NCBI GenBank assembly: GCA_900088475.1
Contig: FLMG01004515.1
Span: forward strand, 4,391-14,828
Direction: 5' to 3'
DNA length: 10,438 nucleotides
DNA from: Hyphochytrium catenoides
Lineage: Eukaryota > Sar > Hyphochytriomycetes > Hyphochytriales > Hyphochytriaceae
This document shows, one piece after another, positions 1 to 9,100 of this stretch (position 1 is its first letter; each line of letters begins with the position of its first letter). The position numbers were made by a program, and so were the translations under genes. The notes under the pieces were generated by a model, which saw only the letters and a list, made by a program, of their open reading frames with translations, had not been told where the DNA came from and searched no databases.

Positions 1-179
1 AGGAGAGTGAGAAAGAGGCACCATCGGGTGAATTATTAGAGCTATTATTAGTCGTTGTGATAAGGAACTTATCTGCCCCAGAGCTGTCCACTTGCAGCTT
101 CACTTCTCCTTATTCTGATCGAAAGCAAGGATCTTCAGCTTTTGCACAGAAGGCTTCTCAAGGCGTGTGGACCCCAAGA
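1..179 (+). other. Open upstream region of the plus-strand gene (5' UTR, or end of an upstream exon)
   Basis: The reading frame of the gene that starts at 180 has no stop back to the left edge, so upstream coding sequence cannot be excluded from this window. There is no in-frame ATG before 180; the only early start-like codon is the GTG at 57, which a eukaryotic nuclear gene would not normally use. A pyrimidine-rich stretch ending in TTTTGCACAG (about 139-149) looks like a possible 3' splice site, so the region could be an intron followed by a short exon. No promoter element can be supported here. Confidence 0.4.
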
Positions 180-815
180 ATGGGAGACAAGAGGAAGGCT
201 CCGTCTTCAAAGAACAGCCCTAACAATGGTGCTGGTGCTGATGCCAATACCAAGAGGAGTAAAGCTGGTCAGCCCAGCGACGAAGATAGCTTTGCTAGCG
301 AGGCTGTTGAGATGTACGGCCTTCCAAGTGCTTGCAAGAGTGCTCTTCAGGAACCCTTGTGGGAAAAGTACATCGAGATTCGAGAGGCAATGGAGGCCCA
401 AGCAGAGGAAACCGCTGACGAAGCGCCAGAAAATAGCTGGAACGTCTGGAACTTCGTCAAGCCAGAGCTTGATACTCTCATCGCCGCCACCAGGCTCTCG
501 GAGGAGGGAAAGGGTGTTCTTAAGAAGATGATCTTGGTTGTCTCTCAGACCGCAGAACCAAACAGTGGCTGTGAGCTTGGTGACCTACGGGTTCACACGC
601 GGCTGTATTCTCTCGTCTCTCCTTATGCTCTGGACCTTTATCTCACCTATTTCGACCAAGACTTCAAATATGACGCACCAGGATTTCTGTCGGTGGCGTT
701 TAGAGACTGGAGGTCTCTGGAAAAGGACCTGGTGGAGCTTGCAAGCCGTATGCCGTTCACCATGGCAGCAGTAGAGGATCACGGCGAGAGCATCAACCGG
801 ATGAAGCGCAACTAG
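180..815 (+). CDS. Hypothetical protein, 211 aa, basic N-terminus; ends at an in-frame TAG
   Basis: Function unknown; I do not recognise a family. The ATG at 180 is chosen because it has A at -3 and G at +4 and is the first in-frame ATG. Residues 1-32 are low complexity and basic, with KRK at 4-6 and KRSK at 25-28, which resembles a bipartite nuclear localisation signal. From about residue 40 to the end the protein looks globular and mainly helical, rich in Leu, Glu, Trp and aromatic residues, with several Trp (including NVWNFVKPEL and FRDWRSLEKDL). No signal peptide or membrane segment is visible. The frame is clean over more than 600 bases and does not look like its pyrimidine-rich surroundings, which supports real coding. 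The TAG at 813-815 is odd because the same frame continues open after it (see next entry), so the true product may be longer. Confidence 0.7.
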   Translation: MGDKRKAPSSKNSPNNGAGADANTKRSKAGQPSDEDSFASEAVEMYGLPSACKSALQEPLWEKYIEIREAMEAQAEETADEAPENSWNVWNFVKPELDTLIAATRLSEEGKGVLKKMILVVSQTAEPNSGCELGDLRVHTRLYSLVSPYALDLYLTYFDQDFKYDAPGFLSVAFRDWRSLEKDLVELASRMPFTMAAVEDHGESINRMKRN

Positions 816-1088
816 CGGCAACTCCTAAAATTCTATAACAAGACCAGTGGCAAGATGTACTCAAACTGTTATTTTACTCCTGATTATGTGGAAGAGATAC
901 GGGAGATGCTCTTCGGTGAAGATCCACGCTTTGCCAGTGACAAGCTCTCAGACCTGGATCTTGCAAGAATATTGGTCGCTGCAGCAGGGCTGACAGTGGA
1001 AGAAGGGAACTCCTTCAGTGACGAGGTTCTGGACACTGAAGAGGTGCCTGAGCTTCTAGAGCAGGATCTGGATGGCTATCCGTCATAA
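816..1088 (+). CDS. In-frame open continuation after the TAG (90 codons), probably part of the same gene
   Basis: Immediately after the TAG at 813-815, the same frame runs 90 codons without a stop to TAA at 1086-1088. An ATG at 855 would give a 77-residue protein if translated alone. The composition continues that of the upstream part: acidic, Leu-rich and amphipathic, for example YVEEIREMLFGEDPRF and KLSDLDLARILVAAAGLT, ending in ELLEQDLDGYPS. A separate gene with a 39-base spacer in the same frame is less likely than one gene split by a stop. Possible explanations are stop readthrough, a small intron that removes the TAG (GT at 771, AG ending at 842 or 815, both keeping frame), a nonsense mutation, or a sequencing error. 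The sequence alone does not decide. Confidence 0.5.
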   Translation, partial: RQLLKFYNKTSGKMYSNCYFTPDYVEEIREMLFGEDPRFASDKLSDLDLARILVAAAGLTVEEGNSFSDEVLDTEEVPELLEQDLDGYPS

Positions 1089-1163
1089 CACGACGAAGCG
1101 GCAGCGCGAGAAGCCTACCGATAGTTGGGATAGCCGAGGAGTGCGAAAGAAGAGTGCGGATCA

Positions 1164-1210
1164 TAGAGAGACAGAGAAAGAGATGCCAAGGGAGAGAAAG
1201 AGAGAGAGAC
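1164..1210. repeat. Purine-rich GA/AAAG low-complexity tract
   Basis: Nearly all bases are A or G on the plus strand, with runs of GAGAGA and AAAGAGAG. It lies just after the plus-strand stop, in the probable 3' UTR. Similar tracts occur throughout the introns of the minus-strand gene, so this is a regional composition feature and not a specific element. Confidence 0.6.
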
Positions 1211-1330
1211 TGCCTAGTCCTAGACGTAGGACTTCTGTCAACGGACTTAGATCCGAGGCGTCTGAACGCGTCTATTGCGCGCCGGTATCGCCACTTCTCA
1301 TGATTTTTCATTCCCCTAACTAGCTTGTTG

Positions 1331-1359
1331 CTTTGAATAGAGCCCTCTATAGAGCAAAG
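1331..1359. repeat. Imperfect hairpin with a 10-bp palindrome
   Basis: CTTTG at 1331-1335 is the reverse complement of CAAAG at 1355-1359. Between them, ATAGAG (1337-1342) can pair with CTCTAT (1345-1350), and CTCTATAGAG (1345-1354) is a perfect palindrome, so alternative stems compete. It sits between convergent genes, about 240 bases after the plus-strand stop. A role in 3' end formation is only a guess. Confidence 0.4.
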
Positions 1360-1632
1360 TCGCCTTCCTTCTCGTTCTCTCTCATGTGCGCTCTGAACAG
1401 ATCTACACCCTTCCGAAAGGGGATTGCTTACAATCTGTGTGCCTCTCTTTCACTTTAATTGCTGGCTGTATCTACGGCTCTCCCTGCCCTCACGATAGGT
1501 CACATCATCTTCTTCTCAACTCTGCTTCTCTCATCCCTTCTCCTACATCAGCTACCATTCAGTCTGTGATAACGCATCAAAGTTACTGCCAGAAGGGCAA
1601 ACGGAGTTAAAAGCGTGGCAAGGTATAGGGTA

Positions 1633-1660
1633 GAAGAAGCAAGCGTGAAGAAGCAAGCGT
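1633..1660. repeat. Perfect tandem duplication, 2 x 14 bp
   Basis: The unit GAAGAAGCAAGCGT occurs twice in direct succession, at 1633-1646 and 1647-1660, and is followed by GA, the first two bases of a third unit. It is intergenic. It looks like a small slippage duplication with no visible function. Confidence 0.85.
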
Positions 1661-1671
1661 GATCAGATAGC

Positions 1672-1684
1672 CAGTTGTCAACTG
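1672..1684. repeat. Short inverted repeat CAGTTG-T-CAACTG
   Basis: This is a perfect 6-bp inverted repeat around a single T. It is short enough to occur by chance and too small to form a stable RNA hairpin with a one-base loop. As DNA it would contain two E-box-like (CANNTG) sites, but its position between convergent 3' ends gives no support for a regulatory role. Confidence 0.4.
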
Positions 1685-1949
1685 ATGCGAGTGGTGGGCA
1701 CCAGGTCAATGGACGTAATGTTGCCTTCCTTTTTGATTAACTGCACTAGTTAGATCGAATCTTCCTGGGTAGCGCTGACCTCTAAACAAAGGAAGTCGAG
1801 CTAGCCTTTGACTCGCTAGACCAAGCCCAGTGGCTCAACCAGGGAATGATAGTAAGGGCAAACAGTGAGACGAACCTTTAATCGTAGGAATAGCCTCTTT
1901 ATATAAATTCGGCAAGGCTGTCTTTTCATGTCCGTTTCTATCCTTCTTT

Positions 1950-3130
1950 TCAGTCGCCGGATTTTGCCTCTGATGAGTTGAACGTGTCCACATATCGAGA
2001 CTGCAAGGCTTGAGGGGACGTAGGGGACGCTTGCAGCGAGTACCTGCGCCAGTAGGACAGGACAGGAAGAGAAAAGATAGAGCAAAGAGTTAGGTTGGCC
2101 GGTATAGAGGGGAAGTAACGCTTGACTAGGATGACAGAGGACGAGATGCAAAGTCAACTTCTAAACAAAAAGGAGAGCAAAAGTCTGTTGCCTTAGACAA
2201 TCAGGCCTTTCACTCTCTCTCAAAAGATGTCGTTGAGGGCAGCTGGCCTCACCTATTATTAGCGATGGAGTAGGGAAGAGCCGATGAGGTCTTGATTTTC
2301 TCCAATTGCAAAGCTACGAGGACGTCCACCGGTGGAGAGAGGAGAGAACTGTCTACGTTAGAAGACAAGAAAGAGGCTGAGCCATCGTCTTCCTCTTTCT
2401 CACCCTCTCCTGCCTCCCCAGCGTTCTTCTTGTTGGTGGGAGAGGAGGATTTTTGAACTTTCTCAAGAGCCTCCCGCACACTGGGCGGAGGAATTGGAGA
2501 CTTTGGTGGCTCAGGAAGTCTGAGAAGAGCGATGAGAGGCGAGATATTAGAGGATGGTCTGGCCAGTACGGTACCATATGATTGAACAGATGTCAAGAAC
2601 AAAGTGAGAAAGAAGCGGGACAAAGGTGGCTGTCAATGAATACTAAGACAGCATTAGCTGATGTAAGCTGTATCTTACGGATCAAGTTCCGCATCCGTTG
2701 GCGGTCTGCCAGCACCCGTAGAAGCTCCTGCGTCCTCTTCTCCCTGCGACAGGCGAACGGATACGTCAAAGACATCCATCAATTAGCGGGAATCGGGAAG
2801 GGAATAAGCTGATCCCAGCACAGACAGAAGCAGAAAGAAAAGTTCACAGGAACGAGCTGAGAGAGGCTGGACCTTGACTAGGTGCTGGTTGCGATAGAGA
2901 CGTCAGAGAGGACACAGGGTAGAACTCCTGGAAAGACCTGAGTATTTACGATGGAAGGCTGTTATCTGTACCTGCAAGATCCAAGTCTTCTTTTCCTCGT
3001 CGTAATAGAAGTCTGACCCCTCCTTCTCCTGGGTCTTCTCCTTGCTATCTGTCTCCCTTCTTAGACTTCGGGGCGAGGATGCCATCAAACGACCAAAGAT
3101 AGAGGAGACGGCCGCCGGCACTCCCCAACC
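1950..3130 (-). CDS. Exons 20-23: Sec16-type C-terminal tail
   Basis: Exons 3130-2972, 2743-2679, 2519-2253 and 2043-1950 (residues 1144-1337). Exon 20 has a Gly-Trp-rich start (GWGVPAAVSSIFGRL), a basic segment, then SDFYYDEEKKTWILQ. Exon 21 adds GEEDAGASTGAGRPPTDAEL and exon 22 a proline-rich run (LPEPPKSPIPPPS) followed by a low-complexity charged stretch. Exon 23 ends with LQSRYVDTFNSSEAKSGD and TGA. From family knowledge, Sec16-type proteins end with a Tyr-Asp-Glu...Lys-x-Trp motif, a Glu/Pro-rich stretch and an Arg-Tyr-Val-Asp motif, so the order of elements matches. I see no Sec16 central conserved domain, so this is a shared tail and not a Sec16 orthologue. The exon 22 acceptor could also be at 2558 instead of 2519; both keep the frame. 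The exon 22 donor (AATAG|gtgagg) overlaps an in-frame TGA, which would end the protein if not spliced. Confidence 0.65.
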
Positions 3131-6100
3131 CTGAACATAATGTGGTCAGAGGACACGTGAGAGATGGAGAAACGTAAAGAAAGAAGAACTTTGGGATAGT
3201 GAGAAGGCGGGGAGACAGGTGGAGAAGGCACCGGTATAGAGTCTAGGCCAACTCCACGAGACGAGGAGGGTGACACCAATGCCAAATCACGCTTCGAAAC
3301 CTATAAAAACAGAAGGAGGGAGCAGCAGTTTCCAGTCGCGAGTATAGTCTAACCTGCCACGAATCTCCCTTGTTGTCTGCAGGGGCTGGAGACAGAGGAG
3401 GAGAACCCCTTCCATCCATCTCTTCACCTTCATCCTCTGACTCCTCTTCCCCATCGTCCTCATCCTCTTGACTCCCTTCTTCCTCGTCCTCCTCCTCTCT
3501 CTCTCTTCTTACTGGCTGACTTCGTGTGCCACTGAGTACGAAAAGCATGGGGAGGATATCAGGAAATCAGATATGGCAGAGCGAAAGTGAAGGAAGAGTG
3601 TTGAGGTAGAGAGTTGTGCCCTAGCAAAGGTACAACATAGATGGGATAGAGCGAGAGTCCACTAGCTTCGGAATCAGAGGATCGATGCCCTCTCCACTAA
3701 GTTCTTGGAGAGGAAATGTTAAGAGAGAGAGACGAAAGGTCCTTACAGCTGCTCTGAGTGAGAGTCTTGGAAATGTCTGTCTTCATCGCTCTCGGCCTCG
3801 GGTCTCGGGCTTTCTACTTGTTCCCCGGCTCCTAGGAGACGGAGAAGTAAAAGAGCACGAGAAAGAATTGAGTCCAACCCCATCTCAATGAGAGGTGAAC
3901 ATAGCATCAGACAGTTATTCAGAACGTGCGGAGAGAGATCAAAGCTCACAGTTATCTAACAGTCGAAGAGACTGACAGAGACAGAAAGGGGATGAGAGAC
4001 GAGAAATGATAGACGGAGATGACCCCAAAAAGGTGTATTCGCACCTATCTGCTGCAGGAAGTTAAGCGTCAGGAAAATGCTGGACGTTGGCGGTAGCTCT
4101 TTCAGATGGTGGCGGAGAGGACTGCGGGTCATGAAGTTTCCATAAGGACTCTGTCCATAGATGTTTCGCTTCAAAGGATCTGCCCCATACTGGAGAGAAG
4201 AGAAGTCAAAGATGGGTCAACTTCTTTAGAATCTCAGAGAGAAAGCAGACGGCACTCTGAGGCACTGACGAAAGGAGAAATTTAGCTAAAGAGACAAGAG
4301 AAGCCCAGGAAAGTGGAAGCAGAGCGAGGGTAGGGAGAAACAAGGGCAGGAGAGCGTCACAACCAGGCAACGACGTTCAGACGGGCAATGACAGGTCGGC
4401 AGCTCACATCAATAAGCTGCTTCACACAGTCAAGATTTCCTTTCCACACCGCCAGGTGCAGTGCTGTGTCTTCCATCTTGTTGACCTGATCAACCTCAGC
4501 GGCACACTCCAGAAGAATTTGGAGGCAAGCAGACTGACCGAACAGGCTTCGAAAAAAGTTGTCAGATGAAAGATGAGGAGGACCAAGACTTGAGCAGGAA
4601 GGAAAGAGACAGGCTGACGGCATCAAAAAACAACGAGACATAGCTCATCCGTTTGCAGGAAGGAGTTGAGAAGCCAAGAAGTATAGAGGTCAAGCCAGCC
4701 AGAAGCCGGCGCTCCATAGCTTACCTGGCGATGTGCAATGGCGTATTGCCCAGGTGGTCCTGAGCGTTGATATCGGCGTCATAGTCGCAGAGGAGAGCCA
4801 CCAGGTTGGGCTTTCCCTTCTCACAGCTGAACGTAATGAGCATTAGGAAATTTTATCTGCAAGCCGTCTCTGACGGTAATGGGGACAGCTAAGAAGCGGA
4901 TCATAACCTCCTGACGCACGGAAGGGCGACGGCTTACTGAACAACAGTCTGTTGGCTGCATGATATAATCCTTCCCTCCTCCTGCCGCCACGTACCTTAT
5001 GTGCAGAGCTGTTCTTCCCTGATCGTCTACTGCTGCGGTCTGTCCTCCACCTGCTGCTAGTAACGCCTCTAGCTCCTTTTCAGAGCCTGTGGCCGCTATG
5101 GAGAAGATATCGGGCTGGGCAGCGTCATAGCTTGGTTAGAATAGAGGGCCCAGGCAACACGCAACAGTGTAGGTCACCAAGAAGCAGGAAGAGGTAGGGA
5201 AAGATAAGAAGAAAACGCGGAAACAGACAGCATGAGGAGCGTAGCTCCATACCACTTGTTCTTGAAATGACTTTCTCTTCTCTGACTCTATGATCGCGTT
5301 CTCAAAGAACCTGTTCCACACTGCCCCAATCTTCTGGGTACTCATGGAGGTAGGTAATGGAGAGGAGACTGGCGAGGAAGAGGAGGGAAGAGACGATGAG
5401 GGAAGAGACGAGTTCTCTCTTGTCGCTTCTGTGGGGCCGGGAAATTGCTCTGAGCTGCGTAGGAACTCGTGCTCCCACTGCACTTCTCCAGTTTGCGTGT
5501 TATAGTAGTATGTCATGCCATCATCCGTGGTGTACGGCACCCACATCGGGGATTCTGATGGAGGCATCACGAAGATGAGAATGGTCAGAAATGGGAGAGA
5601 AAGAGAGAGAGCGAGACGTAAGAGAGGAGACAAGGAGAAAGAAAGGGGCAGGTAGAGTTACAAAGAGCTACAGATGGAGCGTGATGACCAGGGAAGGGCA
5701 TTGGGAAGGCCCGTGCCCGACGAGGACTTCAGCAGTTATTAGAAGACCACAAAGGAGTCAGGGTGTGCGCAAAAATTGGAAGATGACGGCCCGTCCCATT
5801 CTACGACCCTGCTCTCGGCCTGACCTTGCCCTTGCTCCTGTTCGTAAGGCGCCCTAGGTGTGCCGTATGCTTCTTCATTCTGTGTCCCTGTGTCCGTGTC
5901 CTCTTCTCTGATGGCGGCTTGTCCTTCCTGTGTGTAAGGTGAAGGGAGAGCGAGAGAAGGGTCGTGGTGTAACAGTCGTATAGTGCAGAAAGTTGCAGAG
6001 GGGCAGCGGAGAAGAGACGCCGAGGAGGATGTAAACATCATTTGCAGGAAGCTTCTCTCCTCTTCCCTCTCTTTCAGTGGCTTCCTCATGCACGATGCAG

Positions 6101-9100
6101 CGAGTCTTCCCTTCCTACTGATGCCGCCTTCGCTCTTACCGCTGTATCATAGGACCGTCCTTGGGACTCCTTCCCTGGCATTTCCTTCCATATCTTCTCG
6201 AGCTCGGCCTGTAAGAAGGCCACCTGTTCGGCCTGTCTCTCCAGTCTCTCTTTCCACTTCTCGCCTTCTCTCTCTCTTTCTCTCTCTGCCTCTCCTTTGG
6301 CAGCTTCTAGATACTCGTTGCGGGCCGACAGGGCCTAGGAATAGGAGAAGCTGATTAACCAGGGGTGAAGAGGAAGCAGTACCTTGGCTAACATATATTG
6401 GGAATGACGTTTGCTGACAAGGGCACCATGGTAGCGAACTAACTTCGAAAAAAGGAGCGAGAAAGACTGTTGATGATAGGCGAGGAGAGGAGGGAGATAA
6501 CAGAGAGCTAGATTCTAGAGGTAATTAAAGGAGAGTGGTACCTGATAACTGGCTTCTAAGGCCTTGTAGCGCTGGTGAGTAGCAGAGGTCTCGTCCGACA
6601 GCTAGGAGGGAAGGAGCAGTTAAAAACAAAACAACGAGGAAAAGAACATAATCCCAGCTCTAGGCTGCCGTCCCAGTTGGAATCCTCCTGGCTCTACTAA
6701 GCTCCAACTCACCTCCGCAAGCCTTTTTTGCATCTCCCTAACGGTCTCGGGATCGACCTCTCTCTCGGCGGTCATGGGACTGGTCAAGCTATTTAGACGG
6801 TGCTCAAGCTCTTCCCTAAACGACCGCTCATTCTAATGAGACCATTCAGAGGTCACGAGGTGAAAGAAAGAACGATGAGTATAGTCAGGGGAGCAAAGTG
6901 AGAGAAACAGAGAGTACGTTGCATGGAGAATCAGACCTTTAAAGATTCTTTTGTTGACTCAAGCTCCTTCCTTAGCTGGAAGATGCTCTCTTCCTGACTC
7001 TTGGCTTCCTCTATGTGAGATGTAGCCTAGCATACGTTAGACGGAGAAAGGGAAGAGCAAGACAGAGTGTGTAAGAACAGGCATGACAGGGAGGTTCTAT
7101 CCTGATCTGAGAAAAATTTCAGTGGTCTACAAAGCAGGGATGCCGGAAGAGAGCAAAACTATTTGCCTGCCTCGGAGAGAACTTGAGGAATGGAAGGCAT
7201 GTGAGATGACAGGGACAGGATGAACCCACGCAGCGCACCTCGTCCGCAATCTCTTTCATGCTGTTAACCCTGTTCCTTCGTCTCCTATCCTGCTGAGAGA
7301 TCTTCGACATCAGCGACCGGAACTTCTTCAACACTTCCTTTAGTGCGTTCTCGTCACTTAGAACCTGCGAAAAGCGTTGTCCATGTTTAGGGCCCAAGAT
7401 AGCAGATGGCCAGATGCGGGTGTATGCGTGTGAGAGTGAGGAAATGGACGATAGAGAGATTAAGAACTTGGGGCAATGTTTGATTGGGGAGATGCAGAAA
7501 GAGCACTCAATGAATGTGGACGGAGAAAGGGAGAGCTGAGGGCTATGTGTGGTCCGAGGTGGTAGGTAGAGAGCAAGAAGGAGGTAAAGACCTTGTTTCT
7601 TTGTGCCGAGCTCAAGGTGTTACTCTCCTCTGCTTGCTGAGAGGCATTGACAGCGGCGTGCACAAGGAAATATTCCACCTCCTTCACTAAAGACGAGATC
7701 TCGCTCTGATCGCTCTCCTCAACGTTAAGCTCGGCATCAGAGATACCTGGTGCAAAGGGAGGAGATGGAGCGTGCCGAACATATATATGAAGAGAAAGAG
7801 AGAGAGGAAAAGGTGAGAGGCTTCCAACGGGGGCACTTAAAGAACAAAGAACATGGAATGAAGCTTGTGCACCGCTCTCAACATACAAAGAAGAATATAT
7901 GATAGCCGAGAGTACGCAGTCGGTAAGGGGACGAGGGGAAAAGCGAGAGGAAGAAAGATGTGTCCGTCCCGTACCAAGCGTCACCGATACTCTTCTGGGA
8001 AAAGAAGAGAGAGATTCTCCACTGTTCCTGGAGCTATCCTCGTCCTCCAGTGAAATCGGGATAAAAGACCTTCTCTTCTTCCCGGGAGCCAGCCTGCCTC
8101 CTCGTTCATGGTCCCCTTCCTCATCGTCTGTGATCGTGCTTCTCCCTATCTCTTGATCGCCTTCTCGGCCACTGTTTCCGCTGGTGCCTGGTCCAGCCTT
8201 GTGTTTCCCTTCTTCTCCCTGTCTATCTCCGCCTTTTGCCTCTGCACTTTGCAGCAGTCTAACGCACTCGACTGCTCCTTGAAGGAGAGCCTCCACCAGA
8301 GGTGTGTTCCCTTGAAGGTTTTTGAGAAAATAATTCGCTCCTCGGGAGAGTAACAGAAAGACGCATGAGTCAAAGCCATTCTTCGCTGCCTGTAGATAAA
8401 AATCTGATTAGAATAGAAGGAAGATAAGAAAGAAGAGATCAAGGGCACAATAAAGCAGGGACTTTTCGCAAGTTCAAGATTAGAAAGGGATCGAGGATGG
8501 AGAGAGAACGTAGACGGACGACGAACTGAAAGGGAGAGAGAGAGTGTTGACAAATGGAGAGAGTCAGAAGAGAGAGAGGAGCAGAGATAGTGATTCTATA
8601 GGGCTTTTGGATATAGAAGAACAACGGAACCAGCAGTAGACAGGACGGACCAGATGTAGGAGGGTATCTCCGTCCTGGTTTGGCTGGTCAATGAGCCCTC
8701 TGTCTCTATCCAGCAGCAGGCGGAGACAGTCAACAAGCCCATTCGCGGCTGTATAATGAACCAACTGATATCCGAAGTTGTCGGCAACATCTACGCGTGC
8801 CCCCAAGCTGGAATATGCGTCACAAGGCGAAATAGACAGACGTTAAAGCGTGAAAGAAAAAACCATCAGCTTAGGCAAAGAGGACTAGACAGCCTAGGGG
8901 CAGATGGTGCAGAGGACGGCTCTAAATAGATAGAGGAGATCAGAAAGGCAAAAGGTAAGCATTGCCCAAACGCTAACGTGTGGCGAAGACCGGCGAAGGG
9001 CTAAGTAAGCAGACCTTGACGTTCAACGCAGAGAAGGGAAGAGGTTGACTAATTGCCTTGAACATGAAGGACTCAGAGCCATGAGATCAAAAAGACAAAG

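Larger units (their letters stand above)
1089..1949. other. Convergent intergenic region, no gene seen
   Basis: This lies between the TAA of the plus-strand gene and the TGA of the minus-strand gene, so it should hold both 3' UTRs. Short open frames on both strands (for example 1386-1610 plus and 1015-1311 minus) are low-complexity Ser/Leu/Arg translations without start context or domain similarity. No canonical AATAAA is seen on either strand. Small structures inside it are a purine-rich tract, an imperfect hairpin, a 14-base tandem duplication and a short inverted repeat, each listed separately. Confidence 0.6.

Noticed and set aside
1015-1311. 98-codon open frame on the minus strand overlapping the plus-strand gene end
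   Set aside because: Composition is Arg/Ser/Leu-rich from translating a GA tract in antisense; it overlaps the better supported coding frame.
1386-1610. 74-codon open frame on the plus strand in the intergenic region
   Set aside because: It begins at a GTG, has low-complexity Ser/His/Cys composition, and shows no start context or neighbour in frame.
1898-1907. TTTATATAAA palindrome as a TATA box or poly(A) signal
   Set aside because: It lies about 45 bases after the minus-strand stop, with no gene start on either strand nearby, and it does not match AATAAA.
5565-5633. Hydrophobic Leu/Ser/Phe-rich leader in frame with the WW domain, like a signal anchor
   Set aside because: It starts with TTG, not ATG, and is the translation of a pyrimidine-rich intron 3' end; every intron of this gene gives such Leu/Ser/Phe-rich peptides.
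6001-6093. Possible small exon with a frame starting MHEEATEREG
   Set aside because: It would need extra splice sites inside the intron 5928-6139; the direct junction already fits phase and length of the neighbouring introns.
7840-8353. Plus-strand open frames opposite exon 4
   Set aside because: These are antisense shadows; the minus strand carries recognisable ankyrin repeats with consistent splice junctions.
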